Shown: piece after piece, positions 19,263 to 30,113 of the stretch
Layout of the letters: every line of letters starts with the position of its first letter
Position numbering within the stretch: position 1 is the stretch's first letter
From: an uncultured Pelagibacteraceae bacterium
Lineage (GTDB): Bacteria > Pseudomonadota > Alphaproteobacteria > Pelagibacterales > Pelagibacteraceae
Length of the DNA: 46,163 nt
Direction of reading: 5' to 3'
Assembly (NCBI GenBank): GCA_902626575.1
Contig: CACOFY010000005.1
Span: 1-46,163, forward strand
The notes under the pieces: model-generated
Told to the model about the DNA's origin: nothing
Database searches by the model: none
Seen by the model: the letters and a program-made list of their open reading frames with translations, nothing else
Position numbers and translations under genes: made by a program

Positions 19263-21290
19263 CTATCCTTCTGTGCCTGTTTTTTTTAGATTAGTTTTAA
19301 TACTTCTACACTCTGACATTGTTTTTGACGCTCTAGCTATAACATTTGAGTAATAGTAATCTATTGGATTAATTATTATTTTTTCATCTATATAATCTAC
19401 AGAGGAAAAGTTTTTTGATTTAATTTTCTTTTGATTTAAATCTAAATAGTTAAGAAGATTATCAATAAGTTCGTCCTTATTTTGAAATAGTTTTTTTCTC
19501 TTCAAAAGTTCAGACAATTCATTTAAAACTTTATAATCTTCTTTTGCTTCACCTGGCGGGAATGATGCTCTATAAGCTTTCTGTAATTTTCCCTCTAAAT
19601 TTGTAAAAAATCCGTCTTGTTCTGTATAAGTAGCACCTGGAAGAATTACATCTGCAATTTCAGCACCATTATCTCCATGACTTCCAATGTAAACTATAAA
19701 TTCATCTTTTTTTTTAAATTTAAGGTTATCTTGACCAATCAAAAATACTATTTCAAAATCATTTTCTTGTAATTTTTTTAATATTAGATTTTCCTCATTG
19801 TTCACTAAGTTTAGATCATAACTACCTACAGATGATGCATTAACTGGGAGTATATTAAGTGGATTCCATTCATCTGTGATTTTTTTATTATCAATCAAAA
19901 ATTTTTTCATATTTTCAAATATAAATTTTCCAGATTTTGAATTTAAAGCTGATTTTCCAATAATTACCAAAGGTTTTTTGGAGTCTAAAATTTTTTTACT
20001 TATTTCAGATTTATTTTCATATATTTCTCTAATAATTTTTGTTTCTGCTAAAAGTTTTTTATATGGATATGTTTGATCTCCTATATCACCAAATGAATAG
20101 ATTTCTGTTTTGTTTGCTACATAATTTTTTCTAATTCTTGCATTTAATATTGTCGCTTCAAGTCTTGGATTTGCTCCAATCAATAGAATAAAATCTGTTT
20201 CCTCTATACCGTTAATTTGACTATTAAATAAATAATTAGTCCTCTCTTCAGTATTAATGTAAGTATTATCATCTCTTGCTTCTAAGTTTTTTGATTTAAT
20301 TATTTTTTCAAAAAACTCTTTTGTCACAAACATTGTTTCCATATTGGTTAGATCTCCAACAAATCCTGCAATTTTATCAGATGAAGTAATTTTAATTTTT
20401 TCTGCGATGATTTCATAAGCTTCTTTCCAAGAAATTTTTTTAAATTCATTATTAATTTTTTTTAAAGGGTGATCTAATCTTTGACTTTTTAAACCATCAC
20501 ATGCATAACGTGTTTTATCAGAAATCCATTCTTCATTTATTTCCTCATTTATTCTCGGTAATACCCTTTTCACTTCCCATCCGTAAGTATCTACCCTAAT
20601 GTTTGATCCTACTGCATCCATAACATCTATGGTTTCAGTTTTTTTTAATTCCCAAGGTCTTGCTTCAAATACATAAGGTTTAGATGTTAGTGCTCCAACA
20701 GGGCAAAGATCGATTACGTTTCCAGAGAGTTCAGACTCCATTGCTTTTTCGAGGTAAGTAGTAATTTGCATATCTTCACCTCTTCCTATTGCTCCAAGTT
20801 CAGGAATGCCGGCTACCTCTGTAGCAAACCTTACACATCTTGTGCAATGAATACATCTTGTCATTTGTGTCTTAATAAGAGGACCCATATATTTTTCAGG
20901 AACAAATCTTTTGTTTTCTTTAAATCTTGACTTGTCAATTCCATAATACATTGACTGATCTTGTAGATCACACTCCCCACCCTGATCACACACCGGACAG
21001 TCTAATGGATGATTTGCTAGCAAGAACTCCATTACACCTTTTCTTGCTTTTTCCACCAGAGGTGTATTTGTTTTAATGTTCATTCCTTCTGCAGCGGGCA
21101 TCGCGCAAGAAGCAATCGGTTTTGGTGATTTTTCCATCTCTACTAAACACATTCGACAATTACCTGCTATTGACAGTTTTTCATGATAACAGAATCTAGG
21201 TATTTCTACCCCAGCTTGTTCACATGCCTGTAAAACCGTTAAGCCTTCTTCTATCTCGATATCTTTGTCATTAACTTTTAATTTCAGCAT
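19263..21290 (-). CDS. nuoG: NADH-quinone oxidoreductase subunit G
   Basis: Largest peripheral-arm subunit, 675 residues (mitochondrial 75-kDa type, shorter than E. coli NuoG). An N-terminal 2Fe-2S ferredoxin domain uses C34, C45, C48 and C62. The N5 cluster has the H94, C98, C101, C107 set. A further 4Fe-4S cluster uses C146, C149, C152 and the cysteine in LCPVGAL (196). The rest is a molybdopterin-oxidoreductase-like scaffold without cofactor. The first 20 nt overlap nuoF. Confidence 0.96.
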   Translation of the reverse strand: MLKLKVNDKDIEIEEGLTVLQACEQAGVEIPRFCYHEKLSIAGNCRMCLVEMEKSPKPIASCAMPAAEGMNIKTNTPLVEKARKGVMEFLLANHPLDCPVCDQGGECDLQDQSMYYGIDKSRFKENKRFVPEKYMGPLIKTQMTRCIHCTRCVRFATEVAGIPELGAIGRGEDMQITTYLEKAMESELSGNVIDLCPVGALTSKPYVFEARPWELKKTETIDVMDAVGSNIRVDTYGWEVKRVLPRINEEINEEWISDKTRYACDGLKSQRLDHPLKKINNEFKKISWKEAYEIIAEKIKITSSDKIAGFVGDLTNMETMFVTKEFFEKIIKSKNLEARDDNTYINTEERTNYLFNSQINGIEETDFILLIGANPRLEATILNARIRKNYVANKTEIYSFGDIGDQTYPYKKLLAETKIIREIYENKSEISKKILDSKKPLVIIGKSALNSKSGKFIFENMKKFLIDNKKITDEWNPLNILPVNASSVGSYDLNLVNNEENLILKKLQENDFEIVFLIGQDNLKFKKKDEFIVYIGSHGDNGAEIADVILPGATYTEQDGFFTNLEGKLQKAYRASFPPGEAKEDYKVLNELSELLKRKKLFQNKDELIDNLLNYLDLNQKKIKSKNFSSVDYIDEKIIINPIDYYYSNVIARASKTMSECRSIKTNLKKTGTEG

Positions 21291-22614
21291 TGTCTTTCTC
21301 TAATAAATGTTGATCAACAAGGTACGGAATTTTATTATCTTTATTTACAAGTGGATTAAAATTATTTCTTTTTATAATTTCTTTTTTGAAATGTCTTAAC
21401 AAACCTTGGACAGGCCAAGATGAGCCCTCTCCAAAAGCACAAATTGTATGTCCTTCAATTTGTTTTGTGACGTCCATAAGCATGTCAACTTCCTCTCTTG
21501 ATGCTTCACCTTTTGCCATTCTCTCAAGCATTCTCCACATCCAGCCAGACCCCTCTCTGCATGGAGTACACTGTCCACAACTCTCATGTTTATAAAACCT
21601 TGCAATTCTAGCCATACATTGAATAATGTCTTGGTCTTTATTGATAACAACAATTCCAGCTGTTCCTAGGCCACTTTTTTGTTCAACTAAAGAGTCAAAA
21701 TCCATTTTAATTGTCTCACAAATTTCTTTTGGAAGCATAGGCATTGAGGAACCACCAGGTATTATAGCTTTAAGATTTTCCCAACCACCAATAACACCAC
21801 CGGCATGTTTTTCTATTAGTTCTTTCAATGGAATACCCATTTCCTCTTCTACGTTACAAGGTCTATTCACATTTCCAGAAATACAGAAAATTTTAGTACC
21901 AGTATTTTTTGGTTTACCTAAACTTGAAAACCATTTTGCACCTCTTTTTAATATTGTTGGGACTACAGCGATCGTCTCGACATTATTTATAATTGTTGGG
22001 CATCCATAAAGTCCAATGAGTGCTGGGAAAGGAGGTTTAAGTCTTGGTTGACCTTTTTTACCTTCTAAACTTTCAAGCAGAGCCGTTTCCTCACCACATA
22101 TATATGCTCCTGCTCCATAATGTATATAAATATCAAAATCCCAACCTGTGTTTGAGGCATTCTTGCCAATCAATTTTTGTGAATATGCCTCATCGATTGC
22201 TTTCTGCAGTTTTTGTCCCTCGTTATAGTATTCTCCTCTGATATAAATATAACAAACATGTGCATTTACTGTATAAGCAGCAATTAAACACCCTTCTATA
22301 AGTTTATGAGGTTCAAATCTTAATATGTCTCTATCTTTGCAAGTCCCTGGCTCGGATTCATCTGCATTGATTACTAAATAATGCGGTCTTGAACCAACTT
22401 CTTTTGGAGCAAAAGACCATTTTAGTCCTGTTGGAAAACCTGCTCCACCTCTGCCTCTTAATTCAGATGATTTTATTTCATTTATTATCCAATCTCTTCC
22501 TTTTAAAATAATTTCGTTAGTATCTTTCCAATCTCCTCTTTTCCTAGATGACTCTACGTCCTCACCTAAGTCATTATATAAATTTTGAAATATTCGATCC
22601 TTATCCTCAAGCAT
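21271..22614 (-). CDS. nuoF: NADH-quinone oxidoreductase subunit F (NADH/FMN site)
   Basis: Catalytic subunit that oxidises NADH through FMN and passes electrons to cluster N3; 447 residues. The nucleotide and FMN motifs [14 protein letters not shown] (near 53-66) and [19 protein letters not shown] are intact. The N3 cluster motif [12 protein letters not shown] lies near 346-357, with the fourth cysteine in [10 protein letters not shown]. It overlaps nuoE by 8 nt and nuoG by 20 nt. Confidence 0.97.
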   Translation of the reverse strand: MLEDKDRIFQNLYNDLGEDVESSRKRGDWKDTNEIILKGRDWIINEIKSSELRGRGGAGFPTGLKWSFAPKEVGSRPHYLVINADESEPGTCKDRDILRFEPHKLIEGCLIAAYTVNAHVCYIYIRGEYYNEGQKLQKAIDEAYSQKLIGKNASNTGWDFDIYIHYGAGAYICGEETALLESLEGKKGQPRLKPPFPALIGLYGCPTIINNVETIAVVPTILKRGAKWFSSLGKPKNTGTKIFCISGNVNRPCNVEEEMGIPLKELIEKHAGGVIGGWENLKAIIPGGSSMPMLPKEICETIKMDFDSLVEQKSGLGTAGIVVINKDQDIIQCMARIARFYKHESCGQCTPCREGSGWMWRMLERMAKGEASREEVDMLMDVTKQIEGHTICAFGEGSSWPVQGLLRHFKKEIIKRNNFNPLVNKDNKIPYLVDQHLLEKDNAEIKS

Positions 22615-23215
22615 TTTTAATACCTACTAAAGTTGTTCTGTTATTTTCAGGTTCTGAATTAACTCTTCCTCTATAAGATCCTGGTTTTGGTGTCTTTCCT
22701 TTCATTGTTTGTTCGATAATATTTTCTAGTTTTTTTTCATCTAAATCTTCATAATACTCATCATTAATTTGAATCATTGGAGCATTTATGCAAGCACCTA
22801 AACATTCCACCTCCATCCAAGAAGAATTTCCATCAGTTGATATTTCGTTTTCTTTATTTGAAATTTTTTTTTTACATACATCCACCAATTTATATGCACC
22901 TCTGAGCATACATGGTGTTGTTGTGCAAACCTGATAAAAAAATTTACCTACTGGTGTCAAGTTATACATTGAGTAAAATGTAGCAACTTCATAAACTTTT
23001 ATGTATGGCATACTCAAAAACTTTGCTATGTACTTCATTGCAGCTAATGGAATCCAGTTATTATTTTGTCTTTGAGCTATATAAAGCAATGACATAACAG
23101 CACTCTGTTGTTTGCCTTCAGGATAATTATTAATCATTTTTTTTGCTAGCTCGATATTTCTATCATTAAACTCAAATTTTTCTGGCTGGTCTTTTGAAAT
23201 TTTTTTTAGACTCAT
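22607..23215 (-). CDS. nuoE: NADH-quinone oxidoreductase subunit E (2Fe-2S)
   Basis: The 24-kDa type subunit with the off-path cluster N1a, 202 residues. Cluster ligands are C97 and C102 (CTTTPC) and C138 and C142 (CLGAC), in a thioredoxin-like fold preceded by a helical domain with [13 protein letters not shown]-terminal tail of about 40 residues extends past the core. It overlaps nuoD by 4 nt. Confidence 0.96.
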   Translation of the reverse strand: MSLKKISKDQPEKFEFNDRNIELAKKMINNYPEGKQQSAVMSLLYIAQRQNNNWIPLAAMKYIAKFLSMPYIKVYEVATFYSMYNLTPVGKFFYQVCTTTPCMLRGAYKLVDVCKKKISNKENEISTDGNSSWMEVECLGACINAPMIQINDEYYEDLDEKKLENIIEQTMKGKTPKPGSYRGRVNSEPENNRTTLVGIKNA

Positions 23216-24387
23216 CTATCAATCTCCCCAAAAACTATATCTAATGATCCTAAAACTGCTGGTACGTCAGCGAGCATGTGTCCTTTTATTAAGTAATCCA
23301 TTGCTTGAAGGTGTGAAAATCCTGGAGCTCTTATTTTACATTTGTAAGGTCTACTAGAGCCATCGGAAATTAAATAAACTCCAAATTCACCCTTTGGTGC
23401 CTCAACAGCTGTATAAATTTCATCTTTTTCAACTCTATAACCCTCGGTAAAAAGTTTAAAATGATGTATTAATGCTTCCATCGACTCTTTTAACTCTTTT
23501 TTTGGGGGTGGAGAAATTTTGCCATCTGTTGATTTAATAGGGCCCTTGGGCATTTTTTGTAAACATTGATTAATAATCTTTACGCTTTCTCTCATTTCCT
23601 CAACTCTACAAAGATAACGATCATAACAATCACCATTTTTACCAACAGGAATTTTAAAATCCATTTGATCATAACAATCATAAGGTTGTGACTTTCTCAA
23701 ATCCCAAGGAACATTTGATCCACGTAACATAACGCCAGAAAAAGAATAATCTAATGCATCTTGTTTTGATACAACACCAATATCAACATTTCTTTGTTTA
23801 AAAATTCTATTTTCTGTTAGTAGACTCTCTAAATCATCAATAATTTTAGGAAATTTTTTTGTGAAATCAAAGATATCTGCGTCTAGTCCTCTAGGCATAT
23901 CCTGGTGAACTCCACCAGCTCTAAAATAATTTGCATGTAATCTAGATCCAGAAACTCTCTCATAAAATGTCATTAAAGTTTCTCTTTCCTCAAATCCCCA
24001 TAAAGATGGAGTAAGCGCTCCAACATCTAATGCTTGTGTTGTTATATTTAAAATATGGCTAAGAATTCTACCAATTTCGCAAAACATCACTCTTATAAAT
24101 TGAGCTCGAATAGGAACTTCAATTTTCAATATCTTTTCAATAGCTAGAGCAAATGCATGTTCTTGATTCATAGGTGCCACATAATCTAACCTATCAAAGT
24201 AAGGGACTGCTTGGGCATATGTTTTATTCTCTATTAACTTTTCTGTTCCCCTGTGAAGCAAACCTATATGAGGATCAGCTTTTTCAACTACCTCTCCATC
24301 TAATTCTAAGATTAATCTTAAAACACCATGTGCTGCTGGATGTTGAGGGCCAAAATTTAAATTTAAAGTTTTAGTTTGTTTTGCCAT
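23212..24387 (-). CDS. nuoD: NADH-quinone oxidoreductase subunit D
   Basis: The 49-kDa subunit, related to the NiFe hydrogenase large subunit and lining the quinone-binding cavity with NuoB. The 391 residues start with [20 protein letters not shown] and contain [23 protein letters not shown] and a C-terminal [20 protein letters not shown]. nuoC and nuoD are separate genes here, as in mitochondria-like alphaproteobacteria, unlike the fused nuoCD of E. coli. Confidence 0.97.
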   Translation of the reverse strand: MAKQTKTLNLNFGPQHPAAHGVLRLILELDGEVVEKADPHIGLLHRGTEKLIENKTYAQAVPYFDRLDYVAPMNQEHAFALAIEKILKIEVPIRAQFIRVMFCEIGRILSHILNITTQALDVGALTPSLWGFEERETLMTFYERVSGSRLHANYFRAGGVHQDMPRGLDADIFDFTKKFPKIIDDLESLLTENRIFKQRNVDIGVVSKQDALDYSFSGVMLRGSNVPWDLRKSQPYDCYDQMDFKIPVGKNGDCYDRYLCRVEEMRESVKIINQCLQKMPKGPIKSTDGKISPPPKKELKESMEALIHHFKLFTEGYRVEKDEIYTAVEAPKGEFGVYLISDGSSRPYKCKIRAPGFSHLQAMDYLIKGHMLADVPAVLGSLDIVFGEIDR

Positions 24388-24977
24388 TATTCTTTCGTTT
24401 GGTTTTTGATGTATTTAGTTCCCTCCCATGGACTTTCATAATCAAAATTTCTATAATTTTGTTCAAGTTTTACTGGCTCATAAATTACTTTTTTTGACTC
24501 TTCGCTATATCTAACTTCATTATGTCCAGTTATTGGGAAATCTTTTCTTAAAGGATATCCCTTAAAACCATAATCAGTCAAGATTCTCCTTAAGTCTGGA
24601 TGATCTTTAAAATCTATTCCGTACATATCGAAAACTTCTCTTTCCATCCAGTTGGCTGAAGGAAAAATTTTTGTTAAAGATGGAACTTTTTCTCCTTCAG
24701 AAATATCAAATTCAATAAGCACTCTCGTATTAAATTCATGGCTTAACAATAAATATACAATTCTAAATCTTTGCTCTTTTTCAGGAAAGTCAACAGCAGT
24801 TATATCAATTAATTGTCTAAATTTTGTATTTTCATTAGTTTTCAAGAAAAGTATAACATCAATTATATCATTGCTATCAATCGATAAATAAATTTGATTA
24901 TGTTTGACTCTGGAAGAATTTATTTTTGTAGTTAGCTCGGAGTTTATTTTTTTTTCTAAATTAATTAATTTTTCCAT
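24387..24977 (-). CDS. nuoC: NADH-quinone oxidoreductase subunit C
   Basis: The 30-kDa peripheral subunit without cofactor, 196 residues when started at the ATG at 24977-24975, 2 nt after the nuoB stop. The hallmark region [20 protein letters not shown] is around residues 111-130, followed by [19 protein letters not shown]. The frame is open further upstream to 25064, but that stretch lies inside nuoB and is not conserved in the family, so the internal ATG was chosen. Confidence 0.95.
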   Translation of the reverse strand: MEKLINLEKKINSELTTKINSSRVKHNQIYLSIDSNDIIDVILFLKTNENTKFRQLIDITAVDFPEKEQRFRIVYLLLSHEFNTRVLIEFDISEGEKVPSLTKIFPSANWMEREVFDMYGIDFKDHPDLRRILTDYGFKGYPLRKDFPITGHNEVRYSEESKKVIYEPVKLEQNYRNFDYESPWEGTKYIKNQTKE

Positions 24978-24979
24978 AA

Positions 24980-25501
24980 CTATCTTTCGATTGATCCATG
25001 GTTTCTTATTTTTTTTTGTAATTGCATAATTCCATATAGGAGAGCTTCTGCGGAAGGTGGACAACCTGGAACGTACACATCAACTGGTACTATCCTGTCA
25101 CATCCTCTGACAACTGAATACGAATAATGATAATATCCACCTCCATTTGCACAACTACCCATTGAAATAACATATCTTGGTTCTGGCATCTGGTCATAGA
25201 CTTTTCTAAGCGCTGGTGCCATTTTATTTGTAAGCGTTCCAGCAACTATCATAACATCTGATTGTCTCGGTGAGGCTCTAGGCGCGGCTCCAAACCTTTC
25301 TAAATCATATCTAGGCATTGATGTTTGCATCATTTCAACTGCACAACAAGCCAATCCAAAAGTCATCCAATGAAGTGATCCTGTTCTTGCCCAGTTTACT
25401 AAATTATCCATAGAAGTTGTTATAAAACCTTTATCTGCGAAATCTTTAGCTAGTGTTTTAAACTCATCAGGAATTTGTTTTTCTCTATCTAATATATTCA
25501 T
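24980..25501 (-). CDS. nuoB: NADH-quinone oxidoreductase subunit B (N2 cluster)
   Basis: Carries terminal 4Fe-4S cluster N2, which reduces quinone. The 173 residues have all four ligands: adjacent C52 and C53 (LACCAVEMM), C117 ([12 protein letters not shown]) and C147 ([11 protein letters not shown]). It lies 1 nt after nuoA. Confidence 0.97.
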   Translation of the reverse strand: MNILDREKQIPDEFKTLAKDFADKGFITTSMDNLVNWARTGSLHWMTFGLACCAVEMMQTSMPRYDLERFGAAPRASPRQSDVMIVAGTLTNKMAPALRKVYDQMPEPRYVISMGSCANGGGYYHYSYSVVRGCDRIVPVDVYVPGCPPSAEALLYGIMQLQKKIRNHGSIER

Positions 25502-25502
25502 A

Positions 25503-25871
25503 TTACTCCCAATCTAATGCTCCTTTTTTCCACTCATAAATAAAACCTATAGTTAGTATAAATAAAAATATCATCATAGAAACAAAACCAAATACTCCAA
25601 TTGCTCCAAGGGAAATTGCCCAAGGAAATAGAAATGCAATTTCTAAATCAAATATAATGAAGAGTATTGCAACAAGATAAAATCTTACGTCAAATTCCAT
25701 CCGTGAGTCATTGAATGGCTCGAACCCGCACTCATACGCAGATAGTTTCTCTGGATCAGGATTATTGGGTGATAGTAAAAAATTAATTAAAATAAAACCT
25801 GCACTCAAAATCAGTGCAATTACTAAAAACAATATGATAGGTAAATAATCCTTTAAAAATTCTATGAGCAT
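25503..25871 (-). CDS. nuoA: NADH-quinone oxidoreductase subunit A
   Basis: Membrane subunit near the quinone site, 122 residues with three helices. The loop motif [20 protein letters not shown] (about 43-62) contains the redox-state-sensitive cysteine found in ND3/NuoA. It is the first gene of a 22-gene minus-strand run, with about 210 nt of non-coding DNA upstream that should contain the main nuo promoter. Confidence 0.96.
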   Translation of the reverse strand: MLIEFLKDYLPIILFLVIALILSAGFILINFLLSPNNPDPEKLSAYECGFEPFNDSRMEFDVRFYLVAILFIIFDLEIAFLFPWAISLGAIGVFGFVSMMIFLFILTIGFIYEWKKGALDWE

Positions 25872-26083
25872 AATATTTTAATTAAATTTTAGAATACGAG
25901 AAATCTGATAAGAATCATATAATATCTGTTTTTTTAACTATTTAAAGTTCTATTATTTAATCAATTTAATTAAATTTGATTTTTTTATAGGTGTTTTTAT
26001 CAATAATAACAGTGAAATTTGGTCACGTTTTTTAGCCCTAATTTATTGAACGATTCATGAAATGAGAATCGTTATCAATTTAA
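25872..26083 (-). other. Non-coding spacer upstream of nuoA, expected nuo promoter region
   Basis: About 210 nt of very AT-rich DNA between tRNA-Asp and nuoA with no credible gene. It must hold the control region of the nuo run unless transcription continues from the tRNAs. I see no convincing -35/-10 pair with standard spacing. The one clear element is the 8-bp inverted repeat AACGATTC/GAATCGTT at 26049-26056 and 26066-26073, just past the tRNA-Asp 3' end. It lacks a following T-run on either strand, so it may be an RNA-processing or operator dyad rather than an intrinsic terminator. Confidence 0.5.
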
Positions 26084-26161
26084 TGGCGGGAGTGACGGGA
26101 CTCGAACCCGCGACCTATCGCGTGACAGGCGATCGCTCTAACCAAACTGAGCTACACCCCC
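26084..26161 (-). tRNA. tRNA-Asp (GUC)
   Basis: A full cloverleaf reads on the minus strand, 78 nt including an encoded CCA. The acceptor GGGGGTG pairs with CACTCCC (one G-T pair), discriminator G. The anticodon loop CTGTCAC gives GUC, and the TTCGAGT T-loop is standard. The 3' end is 4 nt after tRNA-Val. Confidence 0.96.
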
Positions 26162-26165
26162 ATTT

Positions 26166-26241
26166 TGGTGGGCAGTAAAGGACTCGAACCTTTGACCCCC
26201 TCGGTGTAAACGAGATGCTCTACCAACTGAGCTAACCGCCC
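26166..26241 (-). tRNA. tRNA-Val (UAC)
   Basis: A 76-nt cloverleaf on the minus strand with encoded CCA. The acceptor GGGCGGT pairs with ACTGCCC, discriminator A. The anticodon loop TTTACAC gives UAC, and the T-loop TTCGAGT is standard. It is in tandem with tRNA-Asp, 4 nt apart, so the two are probably one transcript. Confidence 0.96.
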
Positions 26242-26290
26242 AAAATATTTGGTACTAATACATCAACGTTCGTACAAAGTAAATTATAAA

Positions 26291-28678
26291 TTATTGAATA
26301 CTGGCTTGAGATTTGTCGTCTTTTTTTCCGTCCGAAATTTTTTCTACTTCAACCCAATCAATTTTTTTTAACTCTTTTGTAAGAGCTATTCTTAAAACAT
26401 CGTCTACCATTTCAACAGTGGTTAATTTTATATCTTTTTTTACTTTTTCAGGAATATCAGTCAAATCTTTCTCGTTATCTTTTGGAATTAAAACTTCTTT
26501 TATACCCGCTCTATGAGCTGCTAATAATTTTTCTTTTAAACCTCCTATAGGAAGAACTTGACCAGTTATTGTTACTTCTCCAGTCATTGCTATATCTCTT
26601 CTTACAGGTATTTTCGTTATCGATGAGACAATTGATGTAACCATACCAACACCAGCAGAGGGTCCATCTTTTGGTGTTGCTCCTTCAGGTACATGAATAT
26701 GAAAATCCTTTTTTTCAAAAATTGGAGGTATAATTCCAAAATCTAAACTTTTAGACCTTACGTAAGATTTTGCAGCTTTTACTGACTCTTGCATAACATC
26801 GCCAAGTTTACCTGTTATTTGCATACGACCTTTTCCCGGCATATTTACTGTTTCAATCTTAAGAATTTCTCCACCAAATTCTGTCCATGCAAGTCCTGTT
26901 ACAATACCAACTTTATCCTCGTTTTCTAATTCTCCAAACTTGAATTTTTTGATACCAAGAAAATCATTAATATTTTTAGGATCAACGTTAACTTTTGTTT
27001 CTTCGGAATTAACAACCTTTTTAACAACCTTTCTAGTAATTTTGGATATTTCTCTTTCTAGATTTCTAACACCAGACTCCCTTGTATAGTTTCTAATAAT
27101 TTCTTTAAATGTTCCCTCTTGTAAATCCATTTCACCATCTTTTACGCCATTTTCTTTTAATGCTTTGGGTAGTAAAAATTTATTTGCTATATTTATTTTC
27201 TCATCCTCTGTATATCCAGGAATTCTTATAACTTCCATTCTATCAAGAAGTGGTGGCAAAATATTTAGTGTGTTGGCCGTAGTAACAAACATCACATCGG
27301 ATAAATCGTAATCAACTTCTAAATAATGATCATTAAATGTTGTATTTTGCTCAGGATCAAGAGCCTCTAGTAATGCAGAAGATGGATCTCCTCGGTAATC
27401 ATTTCCAATTTTGTCAATTTCGTCCAATAAAAAAAGTGGGTTTTTAGTTCCTGCTTTTTTCATCATTTGTATAATCTTGCCTGGTAGTGATCCAATGTAT
27501 GTTCTTCTATGTCCACGAACTTCGGCTTCGTCTCTAACACCTCCTAGTGACATTCTTACGAATTGTCTATTAGTAGCTTTAGCAATTGATTTACCTAAAG
27601 ATGTCTTTCCAACACCGGGCGGACCCACTAAACATAATATGGGGCCTTTAATTTTTTCCATTCTTTTTTGCACGGCTAAGAATTCAATTATTCTTTCTTT
27701 AATTTTCTCTAAGCCAAAATGATCTTCGTCTAAAATTTTAAGAGCTTTGTTTAAATCAATATCTACTTTGTCTTTTTTAAACCAAGGTATGTCTATCATC
27801 CAATCCAAGTAATTTCTTACTACTGTAGCCTCAGCAGACATAGGACTCATATTTCTCAATTTTTTCAATTCAGCCATACATTTTTTTTGTACTTCTTTTG
27901 GCATTTTTGCTTTTAGGATAGCTTTATTTAAATTCGATGTTTCATCTTTTCCATCTTCAATTTCTCCTAATTCTTTCTGAATAGCTTTTAATTGTTCATT
28001 TAAGTAATATTCCCTTTGTGTTTTTTCCATTTGAGTTTTAACTCGTCCTCTAATTCTTTTCTCAACACCTATAATGCTGGTTTCATTTTCCATAATTTTA
28101 ATGACGGCATTAAGCCTTTTTTTGACATCGCTTGTCTCAAAAATTTGTTGTTTTTCTGAAATTGTTGTACTTAAATGAGATGCAATATTGTCAGCTATCG
28201 CTGATGGATCCTTTAATTCTTTAATACTGTTTATTGTTTCGCTAGAAATTTTTTTATTTATAGTATTTAGCTTATCTAGCCTTCTGACTGCCGTAGTAGC
28301 TAAAGGCATAAGATCCTCATTCTTATCGAATTGATCGTTTAGATACTCAAAAGTACAAGTTATAAATTTATTATCATCTTTAAAATCTACAATTTTTACC
28401 CTTTTTGTTCCTTCAACCAAAACCTTTACTGTTCCGTCTGGTAGTTTTAATAATTGTAAAATATTACTTTCACATCCATAAGTAAAAACATCTGTTTTTT
28501 TAGGATCATCTACTTCGGAATTTTTTTGAGTTACTAAAACTATTTTTTTTTCATTTTTCATAACCTCATTCAATGCGGTTATGGATTTATCTCTTCCAAC
28601 AAACAACGGGATTACCATACTAGGAAAAACTACTATGTCTCTTAATGGTAATAATGGTAGATTTACTTTGATATCCAT
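26291..28678 (-). CDS. lon: ATP-dependent protease Lon
   Basis: AAA+ serine protease that degrades misfolded and regulatory proteins in the cytoplasm. The 795 residues comprise the N-terminal LAN domain (from about residue 6), a coiled-coil region near 210-245, the ATPase with Walker A GPPGVGKTS (352-360) and FLLDEIDKI, and the protease domain with the catalytic S674 (KDGPSAGVGM) and K717 (GGLKEK) dyad. Spacing of the dyad equals that of E. coli Lon. It follows clpX and a candidate promoter lies directly upstream. Confidence 0.97.
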   Translation of the reverse strand: MDIKVNLPLLPLRDIVVFPSMVIPLFVGRDKSITALNEVMKNEKKIVLVTQKNSEVDDPKKTDVFTYGCESNILQLLKLPDGTVKVLVEGTKRVKIVDFKDDNKFITCTFEYLNDQFDKNEDLMPLATTAVRRLDKLNTINKKISSETINSIKELKDPSAIADNIASHLSTTISEKQQIFETSDVKKRLNAVIKIMENETSIIGVEKRIRGRVKTQMEKTQREYYLNEQLKAIQKELGEIEDGKDETSNLNKAILKAKMPKEVQKKCMAELKKLRNMSPMSAEATVVRNYLDWMIDIPWFKKDKVDIDLNKALKILDEDHFGLEKIKERIIEFLAVQKRMEKIKGPILCLVGPPGVGKTSLGKSIAKATNRQFVRMSLGGVRDEAEVRGHRRTYIGSLPGKIIQMMKKAGTKNPLFLLDEIDKIGNDYRGDPSSALLEALDPEQNTTFNDHYLEVDYDLSDVMFVTTANTLNILPPLLDRMEVIRIPGYTEDEKINIANKFLLPKALKENGVKDGEMDLQEGTFKEIIRNYTRESGVRNLEREISKITRKVVKKVVNSEETKVNVDPKNINDFLGIKKFKFGELENEDKVGIVTGLAWTEFGGEILKIETVNMPGKGRMQITGKLGDVMQESVKAAKSYVRSKSLDFGIIPPIFEKKDFHIHVPEGATPKDGPSAGVGMVTSIVSSITKIPVRRDIAMTGEVTITGQVLPIGGLKEKLLAAHRAGIKEVLIPKDNEKDLTDIPEKVKKDIKLTTVEMVDDVLRIALTKELKKIDWVEVEKISDGKKDDKSQASIQ

Positions 28679-28696
28679 ATGTTAAATATGGATATA

Positions 28697-28726
28697 AATA
28701 TAGATATTGCAATAGAAAATTATCAA
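28697..28726 (-). promoter_or_regulatory. Candidate lon promoter
   Basis: TTGATA (28726-28721) and TATATT (28702-28697) on the minus strand are 18 nt apart and match 5 of 6 consensus bases each. Transcription would begin about 12 nt before the lon ATG, giving a very short leader. It does not resemble the alphaproteobacterial heat-shock sigma32 pattern, so basal lon expression is the likelier role. Confidence 0.45.
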
Positions 28727-28756
28727 TTATTAACGTCTATTTATGCCGCGATGTAT

Positions 28757-30025
28757 TTATGCCGCTGACGTTTTGCTAGATTTGCTTTTAGATTGTGAAT
28801 TTTTTGAATGTACTATAATCGGTTGAGATGAACCTTTGGCCGCACCGGCGTCCACTATAACTTCCTCTACATTTTCTAAGCTTGGTAAATCAAACATAGT
28901 TTTTAACAAAATATTTTCAAGAATCGATCGTAGTCCTCTTGCACCAGTTTTTTTGGATATTGCTTTAAGTGCAATTTCACGTACTGCATTGTCTTTAAAG
29001 TTAAGCTTGGCTCCCTCGAGTTTAAATAATTCTTGGTACTGTTTAATTAAAGAGTTTTTTGGTTCTGTTAAAATTTTTATCAAAGATTTTTCGTCTAAGT
29101 CATCAAGTGTTGCTATGATAGGAAGTCGTCCAATGAACTCTGGTATCAAGCCATATTTTAGTAAATCCTCTGGTTCTAAAGTTTTCATCCACTCACCTGT
29201 TTTTTTATCTTCTGAACTTTTTACCTCAGCACCAAAACCAATTGCTGTCCCTTTGTTTCTTTGGGAAATAATTTTATCTAAACCTGCAAAAGCTCCTCCA
29301 CATATGAATAAAATATTTGTTGTGTCTACTTGTAAAAATTCTTGTTGTGGATGTTTTCGTCCACCTTGTGGAGGAACACTTGCGATTGTACCTTCCATTA
29401 TTTTTAATAAAGCTTGTTGAACACCCTCCCCAGAAACATCTCTAGTTATAGAGGGGTTCTCTGATTTTCTACTTATCTTATCTACTTCATCAATATAGAC
29501 TATCCCTCTTTGAGCTTTTTCAACATTATAATCAGCAGCTTGTAATAACTTTAAAATAATATTTTCGACATCCTCGCCGACATAACCTGCTTCTGTCAAA
29601 GTTGTTGCGTCAGCCATAGTAAAAGGTACATCTAAAATTCTTGCTAAAGTTTGAGCTAATAATGTTTTTCCACATCCAGTTGGACCTACTAATAAAATAT
29701 TTGATTTTGACAACTCAACAGTTTTAGAAGTTTTGTTTTCATAATTTAATCTTTTGTAATGATTATGAACAGCTACAGAGAGAACTTCTTTTGCATGATG
29801 TTGTCCAATTACATAATCATCTAAAACTGAGCAAATTTCTTTTGGAGAAGGTAAGCCATCTTGGTGTTTAACTAATGTATCTTTGCTTTCCTCTTTGATA
29901 ATATCCATACAAAGCTCTACACATTCATCGCAAATAAATACTGTAGGACCAGCAATTAATTTTCTAACTTCGTGTTGGCTTTTACCGCAGAAGGAACAAT
30001 ATAGAATGTTTTTGTTGTTGCTCAT
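28757..30025 (-). CDS. clpX: ATP-dependent Clp protease ATP-binding subunit ClpX
   Basis: Unfoldase that feeds substrates to ClpP. The 422 residues start with a C4 zinc-binding domain (C10, C13, C32, C35). The AAA+ module has Walker A GPTGCGKT at 114-121, the pore loop GYVGED, Walker [10 protein letters not shown], and the ClpP-contacting IGF-type loop in TAIGFGAEV. The C-terminus ends in a serine- and lysine-rich tail. It is spaced 88 nt from clpP and 78 nt from lon. Confidence 0.97.
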   Translation of the reverse strand: MSNNKNILYCSFCGKSQHEVRKLIAGPTVFICDECVELCMDIIKEESKDTLVKHQDGLPSPKEICSVLDDYVIGQHHAKEVLSVAVHNHYKRLNYENKTSKTVELSKSNILLVGPTGCGKTLLAQTLARILDVPFTMADATTLTEAGYVGEDVENIILKLLQAADYNVEKAQRGIVYIDEVDKISRKSENPSITRDVSGEGVQQALLKIMEGTIASVPPQGGRKHPQQEFLQVDTTNILFICGGAFAGLDKIISQRNKGTAIGFGAEVKSSEDKKTGEWMKTLEPEDLLKYGLIPEFIGRLPIIATLDDLDEKSLIKILTEPKNSLIKQYQELFKLEGAKLNFKDNAVREIALKAISKKTGARGLRSILENILLKTMFDLPSLENVEEVIVDAGAAKGSSQPIIVHSKNSQSKSKSSKTSAA

Positions 30026-30054
30026 AAATTTTAAAACGAATCAATTTTAATACA

Positions 30055-30081
30055 TTATTACAGATTACGTTAGGTAATCAA
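30055..30081 (-). promoter_or_regulatory. Candidate clpX promoter overlapping an inverted repeat
   Basis: TTGATT (30081-30076) and TAATAA (30060-30055) lie 15 nt apart on the minus strand; shifting the -10 by one base gives 16 nt. The -35 half overlaps the dyad GATTAC/GTAATC (30063-30068 and 30074-30079, 5-nt loop), which would suit an operator. The spacing is below the optimum, so support is modest. Confidence 0.3.
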
Positions 30082-30113
30082 GTATAGGTTGTGGATAAAC
30101 TATATCTTGTTGT

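Noticed and set aside
21386..22241. Several open frames antisense to or overlapping nuoF
   Set aside because: nuoF is fully supported by motifs; the others have no family features and follow from codon usage of the real gene.
24978..25064. Extended N-terminus for nuoC
   Set aside because: It overlaps the conserved end of nuoB and does not resemble NuoC; the ATG at 24977 fits the family start.
26049..26073. Intrinsic terminator after tRNA-Asp
   Set aside because: The 8-bp stem is real, but it has a 9-nt loop and no T-run on either strand, so I describe it only as a dyad in the spacer.
26084..26241. tRNA pair as an integration site for a mobile element
   Set aside because: No integrase, direct repeat of a tRNA end or foreign gene block is present nearby.
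28836..29420. 194-codon frame on the plus strand opposite clpX
   Set aside because: It is the mirror of a conserved AAA+ gene, serine/proline-rich without domain features.
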